NCBI RefSeq assembly: GCF_028736035.1
Contig: NZ_CP117866.1
Span: 4,650,001-4,714,000, forward strand
Length of the DNA: 64,000 nt
Reading direction: 5' to 3'
Source of the DNA: Streptomyces sp. T12
Lineage (GTDB): Bacteria > Actinomycetota > Actinomycetes > Streptomycetales > Streptomycetaceae
This document shows, one piece after another, positions 33,828 to 42,810 of this stretch (positions are counted from its first letter, which is position 1; the number at the start of each line of letters is the position of its first letter). A program made the position numbers and the translations under genes. Under the pieces are notes generated by a model. The model worked only from the letters and a program-made list of their open reading frames with translations. It ran no database searches and had not been told where the DNA came from.

Positions 33828-35233
33828 ACGAGGCGGAGCGGTTCCCCGACAAGGACCATGACCAGAAAGAGCACGACCAGCACGAACGCGACCAGTACGA
33901 GCGCGACCAGAACAAGGAGGAGCACGGCTCCAAAGACACCACCCGCGGAGCCGACGGTATGAGCGGCGGCAACGGCGACGGCCAGCACCCCACCCCGGAG
34001 CCGAACCCGGACCAGCCGCCCCGCATACCGCTCCCCCGCGCCTCCGTCGAGGACACCGGACGTCCCCTGCCCGCCCTGGAGGACCTCGGCGACCTGGCGC
34101 CGCGCCCAGCCCCGCTCGTCCTCGAACACCGGGTCCTGAAGGCGCTCCTCGGAGCGTGGGCGCTGGCCGCCTGCTCGCCGGAGGAGACGGCGGCCGTCGA
34201 GGAGCACCTCGGCGACTGCGGCTCCTGCGCGGACGAGGCGCGACGGCTGCGTGAGGCCGTGGGCCTGCTGCACCCCGCCGAGACCCTCGACCTCGCCCCC
34301 TCCTTGCGCACCCGCGTCCTGGAGGGCTGCCTGGAGCGGCGCCCGCCGCGCATCCCGTTGCCCGAGTGGGCGACGCCGTACGACGCCGAGGCGGCCCGCC
34401 TCGACGCCCTGCTGCAGGACTTCGGGGACGCCGAGTGGCACGCGCCCGTGCGGCTGCGGTGGTTCCGCAAGGACGAGCCGACGAGCCGTCGTACGACCGT
34501 CGCCGGGGTCATCGCCCATCTGCTGACGGTCGACGGTCTGGTGGCGGTCGCGCTGGGCCTTCAGGACCCGCTGGGCGACGTGGCCGCCGACCGGCCGACA
34601 CCGTCCGCGCGCACCGAGGCGTACTGGCGTGCCTCGCACTTCCCGCCGACGCGCGCCGTACGAGCCCCCTGGCGGGAGCAGAGCCACGACCTGGTCCGCA
34701 CGGTGTCCTTCACGGGCGGCGGCACGGGCAGACTGTCCGTCCCCTACGGCGACTTCGAGCTGCCGCTGCGCGACGCGATGCTGGACCGCGCCTTCGAGTG
34801 CTGGGTGCACGCCGAGGACATCGCCGAGGCGGTGGACTACCCGTACGAGGCGCCGTCCGGCCGCGATCTGCACCACATGGTCGACCTGGCGGCCCGCATG
34901 CTCCCCACGGTCCTGGCGGCCCGCCGCCGCGCCGGCCTCGCGGCGCCGTCACCCGGCCCGCACCGCCACCTGGTGCCTGCCGGCGAGCCTGGCCGAAGCG
35001 TGCGCCTGGAGATCGAGGGTTCGGGTGGCGGCGAGTGGCTGATCCCCCTGGACTCTCCGGCGGCCGTCGGCTCCGCCGAGCATGAGGTGGCGCATGTCGC
35101 GCTGGACGGCGCGGAGTTCTGCCGCTTGGCGGCGGGGCATGTGTCGCCGGAGGAGGCTGCGGCAGGGCAGGTCGGTGACCGTGCGGCGATCAGGGACGTA
35201 CTGTTCTCGGCGGCGAGCTTGAGCCGGATGTAG
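33824..35233 (+). CDS. Zinc-finger anti-sigma factor fused to MDMPI-type domain
   Basis: A 469-residue protein. A charged repeat region (DQKEHDQHERDQYERDQ) and a proline-rich stretch precede an anti-sigma zinc-binding motif HLGDCGSC near 123-130, followed by a maleylpyruvate-isomerase/mycothiol-dependent DinB-like domain (WHAPVRLRWFRKDE, GVIAHLLTVDGLVAVALGL, FECWVHAEDIAEAVDYPY). There is no membrane helix, so it is a soluble regulator, expected to hold the ECF sigma factor. A thiol-redox trigger is plausible from the HxxxCxxC motif. Confidence 0.85.
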   Translation: MNEAERFPDKDHDQKEHDQHERDQYERDQNKEEHGSKDTTRGADGMSGGNGDGQHPTPEPNPDQPPRIPLPRASVEDTGRPLPALEDLGDLAPRPAPLVLEHRVLKALLGAWALAACSPEETAAVEEHLGDCGSCADEARRLREAVGLLHPAETLDLAPSLRTRVLEGCLERRPPRIPLPEWATPYDAEAARLDALLQDFGDAEWHAPVRLRWFRKDEPTSRRTTVAGVIAHLLTVDGLVAVALGLQDPLGDVAADRPTPSARTEAYWRASHFPPTRAVRAPWREQSHDLVRTVSFTGGGTGRLSVPYGDFELPLRDAMLDRAFECWVHAEDIAEAVDYPYEAPSGRDLHHMVDLAARMLPTVLAARRRAGLAAPSPGPHRHLVPAGEPGRSVRLEIEGSGGGEWLIPLDSPAAVGSAEHEVAHVALDGAEFCRLAAGHVSPEEAAAGQVGDRAAIRDVLFSAASLSRM

Positions 35234-35250
35234 GGGCGGGTTGCAGGTTC

Positions 35251-35378
35251 GGCGGCGGCTGCGGGTAGTTCGTGGTTGCTCGCGCAGTTCCTCGCGCCCC
35301 TTGAGTACGTGCAGTGGACGCACCTCCAGGGGCGCGGGGAACTGCGCGACCAGCCAACGACTACCCGCAGCCGCCGCC
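35251..35378. repeat. Long inverted repeat (51-nt arms), intergenic SLEP-like element
   Basis: Arms 35251-35301 and 35328-35378 pair almost throughout, starting GGCGGCGGCTGCGGGTAG and ending at GCGCCCCT before a 26-base loop. Each inner arm contains the Streptomyces repeat GGGGCGCGGGGAACTGCGCG. Lies between the convergent anti-sigma and purU genes, so it can act as a bidirectional terminator. Confidence 0.88.
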
Positions 35379-35399
35379 GAAACAGAAGTCCCCGAGCTC

Positions 35400-36281
35400 T
35401 TAGGCGAAAACGACCGTCCGCCGACCGTTCAGCAAAATCCGCCGCTCGGCATGCCACTTGACCGCCCGCGCCAGCGCCTGGCACTCCACATCCCGCCCGA
35501 TCGCGACGAGTTGGTCCGGCGTGACGTCATGCCCGACCCGCTCGACCTCCTGCTCGATGATCGGCCCCTCGTCGAGGTCGGCGGTCACGTAGTGCGCCGT
35601 CGCCCCGATCAGCTTCACACCGCGCGTGTGCGCCTGGTGATACGGCTTCGCACCCTTGAAGCTCGGCAGGAAGGAGTGGTGGATGTTGATGATCCGCCCG
35701 CTGAGCGCCTTGCACAGATCGTCGGAGAGCACCTGCATGTACCGGGCGAGCACGACCAGCTCGACGCCCTGCTCCCGCACGATCTCCAGCAGCCGCGCCT
35801 CCGCCTCGGACTTGTTGTCCTTCGTCACCGGAATGTGGTGGAAGGGGATGTCGTACGACCCCACGAGCTCGGCGAAGTCGGTGTGGTTGGACACCACGGC
35901 GGCGATCTCCACCGGCAGCGCCCCGATCCGGGCCCGGAACAGCAGGTCGTTCAGGCAGTGCCCGAACTTGCTGACCATCAGCACGACCCGCATCTTCTCC
36001 TCGGCCCGATGGATCTGCCAGTCCATCTGGAAGGAGTCCCCGATCGCCGCGAAGCTCGCCCGCAGCTTGTCCACCGTCACCGGCGACTCCGCCGAGAAGT
36101 GGACGCGCATGAAGAACAGTCCCGTGTCGCGGTCGCCGAACTGCTGGCTGTCCTCGATGTTGCAGCCGGTCATGAAGAGGTAGCTCGACACGGCGTGCAC
36201 GATGCCCTGCTTGTCGGGGCAGGACAGGATGAGGACGTACTGGTCGGAGGGGACCGCGGCTCGGTCGGACTGCTCGTTCAT
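35400..36281 (-). CDS. purU: Formyltetrahydrofolate deformylase
   Basis: A 293-residue PurU. An N-terminal ACT domain (YVLILSCPDKQGIVHAVSSY) is followed by the formyl-transferase-fold catalytic domain, with NIHHSFLPSFKGAKPYHQ and TAHYVTADLDEGPII carrying the N/H/D catalytic residues. Hydrolyses 10-formyl-THF to formate and THF, balancing the one-carbon pool and supplying formate. The TAA stop lies within the conserved edge of the adjacent intergenic repeat. Next gene upstream is the SCO4402-family protein. Confidence 0.95.
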   Translation of the reverse strand: MNEQSDRAAVPSDQYVLILSCPDKQGIVHAVSSYLFMTGCNIEDSQQFGDRDTGLFFMRVHFSAESPVTVDKLRASFAAIGDSFQMDWQIHRAEEKMRVVLMVSKFGHCLNDLLFRARIGALPVEIAAVVSNHTDFAELVGSYDIPFHHIPVTKDNKSEAEARLLEIVREQGVELVVLARYMQVLSDDLCKALSGRIINIHHSFLPSFKGAKPYHQAHTRGVKLIGATAHYVTADLDEGPIIEQEVERVGHDVTPDQLVAIGRDVECQALARAVKWHAERRILLNGRRTVVFA

Positions 36282-36328
36282 GCAGCACAGGGTCCCATAT
36301 CCGGGGCCCTCACCGGAGTGCCGTCCCG

Positions 36329-36829
36329 CTACGCGGACCGCGTCATGATCCGCAGCACTTCGAGTGTGCGCGGCGGAGCGTCCGGGTCGTCGCCGTCGGC
36401 CATGGCCATCCGGACGTGCGCGTCCCGCGCCGCCCGCACCGCCTCAGGCCACCCCTGGTTCTCGAGGTACGCGGAGACCGGCGCGTCCGGGCCGACCTGG
36501 TGCATGATCCGCAGCACGCGCAGCACGGCGGTGTCGACGAGCGCCGCCTCCTGCGAGTCCCGGAAGATCGTGCCGACGTACTTCTCGGCGGACCAGTTGT
36601 CCAGCCAGGTGTCCTCGACCAGGCGGTACACGGCGTCGGTGACGTCGCCGTATCCGTCGACGCCGGCCAGCCAGGCGTCCCGCTGGAACACCGGATCGGA
36701 GAGCATGTGCAGCGCGGAGCGCACATTGCTGCGCCAGCGCCACCACGGCATGTCATTGAGTGGCATGCCGCCCATGGTGGATGAGCGACGGCCGCGACGG
36801 GAAGAGTTCTCCGAACCTTGCACGGTCAT
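36329..36829 (-). CDS. SCO4402-family conserved protein
   Basis: A 166-residue cytoplasmic protein whose core MGGMPLNDMPWWRWRSNVR and VYRLVEDTWLDNWSAEKYVG match, from memory, the streptomycete SCO4402 family that lies next to purU. Function unknown. ATG 36829 (MTVQGSENSSRRGRRSST) follows a GGGGA-type site; ATG 36775 is an alternative. No catalytic motif is evident. Confidence 0.78.
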   Translation of the reverse strand: MTVQGSENSSRRGRRSSTMGGMPLNDMPWWRWRSNVRSALHMLSDPVFQRDAWLAGVDGYGDVTDAVYRLVEDTWLDNWSAEKYVGTIFRDSQEAALVDTAVLRVLRIMHQVGPDAPVSAYLENQGWPEAVRAARDAHVRMAMADGDDPDAPPRTLEVLRIMTRSA

Positions 36830-36946
36830 CGATCGTACGTTCCCCGTCACACTCGCCCCGCCGACCCCCGTAATTCACCTTCCCGTCACCATGTGATAAC
36901 CATAGGTCACGCCCGGGTTAGTGGTGTGGCGGAATCGTGCGTAACC

Positions 36947-38257
36947 ATGACTGGCAGGCGACGCACCCAGAGCACCGTCCTCCCCACGATCACCAACCGG
37001 CCCGTCCGAGCCTCCGCACGTACCGCGGCGGCACTGGCGGCCTGTGCGTCGCTCGCCGTCGGATGCGGGGTCGTCCCCGGCACCACGGGGGGTTCCGGGG
37101 ACGACACGATCACCGTCATGACCTGGGCACCGGAGAACACCAAGGCGACCAACAAGCCCGGCATGCCGGCCTTCGCGCAGGCGTACGCCCGCTGGGTCAA
37201 CGCCCACGGCGGCCTCGGCGGCCGCAAGCTGAAGGTCCTCACCTGCAACGACCACAACGACAGCGTCTCCGCGGCGAAGTGCGCCGACCGCGCGGTCGAG
37301 GAGAACGTCGTCGCGGTCATCGGCTCCTACAGCCAGTACGGCGACACCTTCCTGCCCTCGCTGGAGGGCGTCGGCATCCCGTACATAGGCGGCTACGGCG
37401 TCACCAACGCCGAGTTCACCAGCCCGCTCTCCTACCCCGTCAACGGCGGCCAGCCCACCCTCCTGGCGGGCCTCGGCAAGGAACTGGCCCGCTCCTGCGG
37501 CCCCGTCGCGCTGGTGCGCCCCGACAGCATCGCGGGCGACGAGCTGCCGCCCCTGCTCAACTCGGGCCTCCAGGCGGGCCGACACTCGGCCTCGGCCGAC
37601 CAGCTCGCCGAGGAGGACGCCACGGAGTACGGCGGCCAGTCGGCGCGGGCGCTGGAGTACTCCACCAAGAACCTGACAAAGACGGGTTGTGTGGTGCCCG
37701 CGCTCGGCGACCGCACCACCACCTTCATGGACTCCTTCCGGCGCTCCCGCGAGGACTACCCCGACGTGCGCACCGCCACCGTCCTCGGCAGCGTCGACCA
37801 GACCGTGATCAACGCGGGCGGCGGGGCGTCGGGGCCGTACGAGGGGTCGTACATCACCGGCTGGTACCCGGTCGCGAGCGATCCGCGCTGGGACCCGATG
37901 AAGAAGGTGATCAGCGAGCAGGCCTTCGGCGACAACCGCATCGACCCCGCGGACGCCGGTGTGCAGACCACATGGATCGCGTACACGGTGTTCAAGAAGG
38001 TCGTCCAGTCGCTGGGCGACGGCGAGGTGACCGCCTCTTCGGTGCGGGAGGCTCTCAACGGGGGCCTGAAGGTCTCCACGGGCGGGCTCACACCGGCCCT
38101 GCGGTGGAAGTTCCAGGACGTCCTGGCCTCCGTCGGCTTCCCCCGCCTGGTCAACCGCGAGGTGACCCTCCAGGTCGTACGGGACGGGCGGCTGGTGGCG
38201 GCCCGCAAGGGCTTCATCGACGTGACGAAGACACTGCAGAGCGCCGACGTGAACTGA
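36947..38257 (+). CDS. Periplasmic-binding-type lipoprotein (amino acid/amide ABC substrate binder)
   Basis: About 436 residues. The signal ends in the lipobox LAVGCG, so the protein is lipid-anchored outside the membrane. The type-I binding fold of the branched-chain amino acid family is seen in GMPAFAQAYARWVNAHGGLG, GRKLKVLTCNDHNDSVSAAK and VVAVIGSYSQYGDTFLPSLE. No permease or ATPase gene is adjacent, so it is an orphan binder or sensor. ATG 36947 gives a proper signal peptide; the frame is open further upstream. Confidence 0.85.
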   Translation: MTGRRRTQSTVLPTITNRPVRASARTAAALAACASLAVGCGVVPGTTGGSGDDTITVMTWAPENTKATNKPGMPAFAQAYARWVNAHGGLGGRKLKVLTCNDHNDSVSAAKCADRAVEENVVAVIGSYSQYGDTFLPSLEGVGIPYIGGYGVTNAEFTSPLSYPVNGGQPTLLAGLGKELARSCGPVALVRPDSIAGDELPPLLNSGLQAGRHSASADQLAEEDATEYGGQSARALEYSTKNLTKTGCVVPALGDRTTTFMDSFRRSREDYPDVRTATVLGSVDQTVINAGGGASGPYEGSYITGWYPVASDPRWDPMKKVISEQAFGDNRIDPADAGVQTTWIAYTVFKKVVQSLGDGEVTASSVREALNGGLKVSTGGLTPALRWKFQDVLASVGFPRLVNREVTLQVVRDGRLVAARKGFIDVTKTLQSADVN

Positions 38258-38274
38258 CCGCCGCCCGGCCCGGA

Positions 38275-40179
38275 CTACAGCTGGGTCGGCTGGCGCTCCG
38301 TCAGGCCGTACTTCTGGGCGATCGAGTTCCACAGCTGCGCGGCCGTCTTCTTCTGCGCGCTGGCGGTGCCGCTGGCCCGGTTGCCGGCCTGGGTCTGGTT
38401 GGTGGCCTGGGCCTGGCCCTTCTTGCAGAGCTGCTTCTTCTTGGCGGCGACCTGGTCCGCCCACGCCGCGTAGTGGTTGTCGGCGGACGCCGACGCCTGC
38501 CACGCCTTGGTCAGCGCGGTGGTCAGCGCGGTGTGGTTCGGGAGCTGGTCGACGGTGAGCTTGGACAGGTCGGTGACCAGCTGGTTGCGCTGCTTGGCCG
38601 CGCCGCGCAGGTCCGTGGCGGCCTGGGCGAGGTTGCCGCAGGACTTCACGGCGGCCACCGCCTTGATCACGGAGGTACGGCTGTCGCCGCTGTCCGCCAG
38701 CAGCTTGTCCAGGGCGACCGCCTGCTCCTCGGCGGGATCGGCCGACGGGGAGGGGGAAGCCTCGCTCGCCGGGGCCGTGGCGGAGACGGGAGTGTTGTCC
38801 TCGCCGCCGTCGTCGTCCTTGTCGCCGCCGGCGAGCAGCGCACCCGCCCCGATGCCGAGCACGGCGATACCGATGCCGATGGCGGCTATGAGCGGCAGCC
38901 GAGAGCGCGTAGGACCGCCCCCGTGGCCTCCGTCGTCGCCGCTCGGGCCGGGCGGGAAGTAGCCCGTCTCGTGCCGGCCCTGTGGCTGCGGTTGCGGCTG
39001 CTGGAAGCGCGGCATCTGCTGGGTGGCCGCGGCCGGGGGCTCGCCGCCCGGCTCACTGCGGAACAGGTTGTCGAAGTCGGAGAGCGGCTGCCGCTCCGCC
39101 CCCGCGTACGGCGCCCCGCCGGGCCGGCCGGGCACGGGCGGGATGTACTGCGTGGCCTCGGCGTCGGCACCGGAACCAGGCGGCATCGGTCCGGCACCGC
39201 CCTGAAGACCGGCGCCTCCCCCCTGCCGGACGCGCCCCAGGATCTGCGTGCTCTCACCGGGCACCTCGGGCGGCAACGCCCCCGGCCCCACCGGCGGGAT
39301 GTACTGCGTCGCTCCCTCATCGGCGGCGGAAGCGGGGGATGCGGCGACGGGCGGTATGTAACGGGTCGCCTGGTCGCCCGCGCCCGCGGGGGCGCCGCCG
39401 ACCGGCGGTATGTACTGAGTGGCGCCCTCGTCGGCCGGCGGCAACGGGGCCCCGAAGCCACCGGCACCGGCGTGCGGGAGGGGCGCGCCAGGAGCGTCGT
39501 GCGCGGCGGGCGGCAAGGGCGCGCCGGCGCCCGGAGCGCCGTACGCCACCCCACCCGCGGGCGGCAAAGCACCACCGGGGCCGGGAGCGCCGTACGCCAC
39601 CCCACCCGCGGGCGGCAAAGCACCACCGGGGCCGGGAGCGCCGTAGGTCTCCCCACCGGCAGGCGGCAGTGGCGTCGACGACGGACCGACCTGGCCGTAC
39701 GGCGGCTGCGGCGCGGGCATCGGTGATCCGGGCGGGGTGCCATGGCCGTAAGAAGGCGCGCCCGGCACACCGTGCGCGTCCCCGCCGTACGACACGCCCT
39801 CCGGCGGCAGCGGCTGGGACGGCGTGCCCGCGGCGGCATCCGGCGCCGCGCCCCACTGGGCCGGCGACGGCGACTGGTACGGCTCTTCCTGCCCGCCCCA
39901 GGACTGGCCGGGCGGCGTTCCCCAGGCCTGGCCCGGCGCGGCCGGCGGCGGGGTCGGGTGCTGGCTCTGGCCGGGTCCCCAGGGGGTGCCCCAGGCCTGG
40001 CCGCCGGGCGGCGCCGAGGGCGCGGGCTGGGTCGGCGGCGTGGGCGGTACCGACGTCGGGCGGCCGCCCTGCCCGCCCGTCATACCCGGCAGCAGCGGCT
40101 CACCACCGTCGGAGGGCAGCACGATGCCTTCGCGCGCGGGCCGCGCCGAGGGCTCCTCGCCCTGTCCACTCTGCGTCAC
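38275..40179 (-). CDS. Proline-rich single-pass membrane protein
   Basis: A 634-residue protein. Residues 1-420 are low-complexity Pro/Gly/Ala sequence with repeated TQYIPPV and GAPGPGGALPPAGGVAY units, the cytoplasmic tail. One helix follows near 430-453 (LPLIAAIGIGIAVLGIGAGA). The roughly 180-residue outer region, starting with an acidic DKDDDGGED, is helical with paired cysteines (VKSCGNL, KKQLCKKG). Function unknown; similar proteins are conserved in Streptomyces next to the solute-binding lipoprotein. Ends 17 bases from the convergent lipoprotein gene. Confidence 0.78.
   Translation of the reverse strand: MTQSGQGEEPSARPAREGIVLPSDGGEPLLPGMTGGQGGRPTSVPPTPPTQPAPSAPPGGQAWGTPWGPGQSQHPTPPPAAPGQAWGTPPGQSWGGQEEPYQSPSPAQWGAAPDAAAGTPSQPLPPEGVSYGGDAHGVPGAPSYGHGTPPGSPMPAPQPPYGQVGPSSTPLPPAGGETYGAPGPGGALPPAGGVAYGAPGPGGALPPAGGVAYGAPGAGAPLPPAAHDAPGAPLPHAGAGGFGAPLPPADEGATQYIPPVGGAPAGAGDQATRYIPPVAASPASAADEGATQYIPPVGPGALPPEVPGESTQILGRVRQGGGAGLQGGAGPMPPGSGADAEATQYIPPVPGRPGGAPYAGAERQPLSDFDNLFRSEPGGEPPAAATQQMPRFQQPQPQPQGRHETGYFPPGPSGDDGGHGGGPTRSRLPLIAAIGIGIAVLGIGAGALLAGGDKDDDGGEDNTPVSATAPASEASPSPSADPAEEQAVALDKLLADSGDSRTSVIKAVAAVKSCGNLAQAATDLRGAAKQRNQLVTDLSKLTVDQLPNHTALTTALTKAWQASASADNHYAAWADQVAAKKKQLCKKGQAQATNQTQAGNRASGTASAQKKTAAQLWNSIAQKYGLTERQPTQL
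39541..39642. repeat. 51-bp in-frame tandem duplication in proline-rich gene
   Basis: Bases 39541-39591 are repeated exactly at 39592-39642, encoding two copies of GAPGPGGALPPAGGVAY. The period is a multiple of three, so the frame is kept. Confidence 0.9.
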
Positions 40180-40381
40180 CGGGACTCCTACTAATGGGGG
40201 ACCTTGTGAATCGTCGGCTCACGCTACCGGCTCCTGCGATCCGCGTGCTACGCAGCCCGGGACGTGACCTGCGTCCCTGTGACCGCCGTAACAGTTCCGG
40301 TCCCCCATCCCCTACATGGGCTCCCCTTCCCCCACCGGCGCCTTCATTTCCCTGCCGTTCACGCCCTCGTACCCCGTGGTT

Positions 40382-41767
40382 TCACGCCGCCGCCTGAAGA
40401 TCCAGCCGTGCCCCGAAGTCCCTGACCACCGGCTCGTCCCGGTACGGCTCCAGCCGCTGCTGGAAGTCCTCCAGGTACTCGGCGCCCCGGTTGGAGCGCA
40501 GGGTCTCCAAAAGTTCCACGGCCTTCAGCCCGGTGTGGCAGGCCTGTTCGACCTCACGCTGCTGCACCTGCGCTGTGGCGAGCAGCACATAACCGATCGC
40601 CCGGCGCCGCGCCTTCGTCTCGGGGAGCCCGGCGAGCGACTCCTCCGCGCGTCGCGCCGCCGCCTCGGCCTGGCCGAGGTCGCGGTGGCAGTGCGCCAAC
40701 TCGTCGGCGAGATAGGCCTCGTCGAAGTGCGCGATCCACGCCGGGTCGTCCCCGGACTCCGGATCCGCCGTCTCCAGCGCGGTCACCGCCCGCCCGGACG
40801 CCACCTGCGCGGCCCGCGCGTCGCCCATCAACGCATGCCCGCGCGCCTCGGCCGCGTAGAACATCGCCTCCGCGCGCGGGGTCACGCGCCCACGCGCCCC
40901 CTCCTGCGCCGCCCGTGCCAACTGCGCGATCTCGCGCGGATTCCCGAGTTGCGCGGCGAGGTGACTCATGGAGGCGGCCAGCACATACCCGCCGTACCCC
41001 CGGTCTCCCGCCGCCTGCGCGAGCCGCAGCGCCTGGATGTAGTACCGCTGGGCGAGCCCCGGCTGCCCGGTGTCGATGGCCATGTACCCGGCGAGTTCGG
41101 TCAACCGCGCGACGGCGGCGAAGAGTTCCCGCCCGACCGCCTCCCGGTACGACCCGGCCAGCAGCCCGGAGACGACGCTGTTCAGGTAGTGCACGACAAC
41201 CGGGCGCACATGCCCGCTGCCGTACTGGTGATCAAGGTCTACGAGCGCCTGCGTCATCGCCCGCACGGCCGCCACGTCGGACTGCCCCACGCGCGGCCCG
41301 GCCGAGCGCGACACCTGTGAGTCCGGCGACGAGATCAGCCAGTCGCGGCTGGGCTCGACCAGCGCGGACGCGGCGACGGAGGAGCCGGACAGGAAGTCCC
41401 GCCGCCCGACGTCGCTGCGCCACAGCTCGCAGACCTGCTCAATGGCCCCCAGTACAGTCGGCGAGAACTGGAGACCGACGCCCGACGCGAGGTTCTTGCC
41501 GTTGGCCATGCCGATCTCGTCGATCGTGACCGTACGGCCCAGCTTGCGGCCGAGCGCCTCCGCGATGATCGCCGGCGCCCGTCCCCGCGGCTGCTGTCCG
41601 CGCAGCCAACGGGCCACGGACGTCTTGTCGTAGCGCAGGTCGAGGCCGTGTTCGGCGCCGCACATGTTGACCCGGCGGGCCAGCCCTGCGTTCGAGCAGC
41701 CCGCTTCCTGGATGAGCGCCTGCAGCCGTTCGTTCGGCTGTCGCGCGACGAGAGGCCTTGCGGCCAT
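40382..41767 (-). CDS. XRE-like regulator with TPR domain
   Basis: A 461-residue regulator. N-terminal HTH-like region (NERLQALIQEAGCSNAGLAR then RYDKTSVARWLRGQQPRGRA) and a long helical TPR-like C-terminal half (for example PGLAQRYYIQALRLAQAAGD and EARGHALMGDARAAQVASG). It belongs to a paralogous streptomycete group that includes development/antibiotic regulators of NsdA type; assignment within the group is uncertain. ATG 41767 follows AGGGGG at a spacing of 8. Confidence 0.8.
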   Translation of the reverse strand: MAARPLVARQPNERLQALIQEAGCSNAGLARRVNMCGAEHGLDLRYDKTSVARWLRGQQPRGRAPAIIAEALGRKLGRTVTIDEIGMANGKNLASGVGLQFSPTVLGAIEQVCELWRSDVGRRDFLSGSSVAASALVEPSRDWLISSPDSQVSRSAGPRVGQSDVAAVRAMTQALVDLDHQYGSGHVRPVVVHYLNSVVSGLLAGSYREAVGRELFAAVARLTELAGYMAIDTGQPGLAQRYYIQALRLAQAAGDRGYGGYVLAASMSHLAAQLGNPREIAQLARAAQEGARGRVTPRAEAMFYAAEARGHALMGDARAAQVASGRAVTALETADPESGDDPAWIAHFDEAYLADELAHCHRDLGQAEAAARRAEESLAGLPETKARRRAIGYVLLATAQVQQREVEQACHTGLKAVELLETLRSNRGAEYLEDFQQRLEPYRDEPVVRDFGARLDLQAAA

Positions 41768-42086
41768 GGCGTACCCCCTGTGGCTGCGGTGCCTGCCCAC
41801 GCACCGAGTTGACGTGTCTTTCACCGCCGAAATCCGGCGCGGGGCACTGGTGGTGACACCGCAAGGTTCCGGCCGTGAAGATCAATGCCCCGTCGACATA
41901 CCGAAAATGCGAGGCTTGCGAGGATTGCCGGGGTAAAGGCGGAAGCCGACCCCACAGGTGGCTACCCAGCCCGGGCCACGGATCCTCCTACGCGCCCCCA
42001 CACGTGCACCCATGCGCCCCAGATGAGGAATCAATGCTCCTCCCCCGCGCGCGCTCCGGCCGTAACCCGAGGTGGGTGCGGGAGTT
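41768..42086. promoter_or_regulatory. Divergent promoter region, no gene seen
   Basis: About 320 bases between the TPR regulator and the primase-polymerase-like gene. A GAGGCTTGCGAGGATTGCCG direct repeat (AGGCTTGCG/AGGATTGCC, 41911-41930) is the only notable pattern. Confidence 0.4.
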
Positions 42087-42749
42087 GTGTTCAGCGTGGA
42101 AGAGACGATCCCGGCCACCGAAGCCGCACAGATTCCCAAGCAGCGCGGCGAAACGCTGCTGGAGACCGCCGTTCGCTATGCCGAGGAGCGTCACTGGGAC
42201 GTGTTCCCGGGGACCTGGCTGGAGGCCGTCGACGGCGTGCAGCTGTGCTCCTGCGGCGACACCGCATGCCCCGCGCCCGGCGCGCACGCCGCACGCCCGG
42301 ATTGGGAGACGCAGGCGACGGGGAGCGCCACGGTCGCGCGCCGCATGTGGCAGAAGCAGCCGACCGCCTCGATCCTGTTGCCGACGGGGCGGACCTTCGA
42401 TGCGATCTCCGTCCCGGAGACCGCGGGGTTTCTCGCCCTGGCCCGTATGGAGCGGATGGAGTTGTCGCTGGGGCCGGTGACGTTGACGCCGGATCGTCGG
42501 ATGCACTTCTTCGTATTGCCGGGTGCGTCGGTGAAGGTTCCTGAGCTGGTGCGCAAGCTGGGGTGGTCGATCGGGTCGCTGGATCTGGTCGCGCTCGGGG
42601 AGGGGGCGTATGTCGCCGGGCCTCCTACGCGGTTCGGGTCTCGGGGGGCTGTGCAGTGGGCCTGTCGGCCTACGCCGGCGAATCGGTGGTTGCCGGATGC
42701 GGAGGAGTTGATCTCGCCGCTCGCGTACGCCTGCGGCCGGGACCGGTAG
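42087..42749 (+). CDS. Bifunctional DNA primase/polymerase-like domain protein
   Basis: About 220 residues. LETAVRYAEERHWDVFPGTW, then CSCGDTACPAPGAHAARPDW and later GPPTRFGSRGAVQWAC match the prim-pol domain seen in many small Streptomyces proteins. The catalytic acidic residues of true prim-pols are not obvious, and the protein lacks a helicase, so it may be a non-enzymatic relative. The start is uncertain: GTG 42072, 42087 or 42096, the last being best spaced from GGGAG at 42080-42084. Confidence 0.72.
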   Translation: MFSVEETIPATEAAQIPKQRGETLLETAVRYAEERHWDVFPGTWLEAVDGVQLCSCGDTACPAPGAHAARPDWETQATGSATVARRMWQKQPTASILLPTGRTFDAISVPETAGFLALARMERMELSLGPVTLTPDRRMHFFVLPGASVKVPELVRKLGWSIGSLDLVALGEGAYVAGPPTRFGSRGAVQWACRPTPANRWLPDAEELISPLAYACGRDR

Positions 42750-42810
42750 CGCCTTCTCGGCGGCGGAGCCGCATATCGGTACCGTCCCGCGCCCCCTTAG
42801 GTTGGCTTCC

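Noticed and set aside
36937..39726. A 929-codon plus-strand frame over the lipoprotein and proline-rich genes
   Set aside because: It is out of frame with the lipoprotein and antisense to the proline-rich protein; composition is Arg/Gly/Pro-rich noise typical of shifted GC-rich frames.
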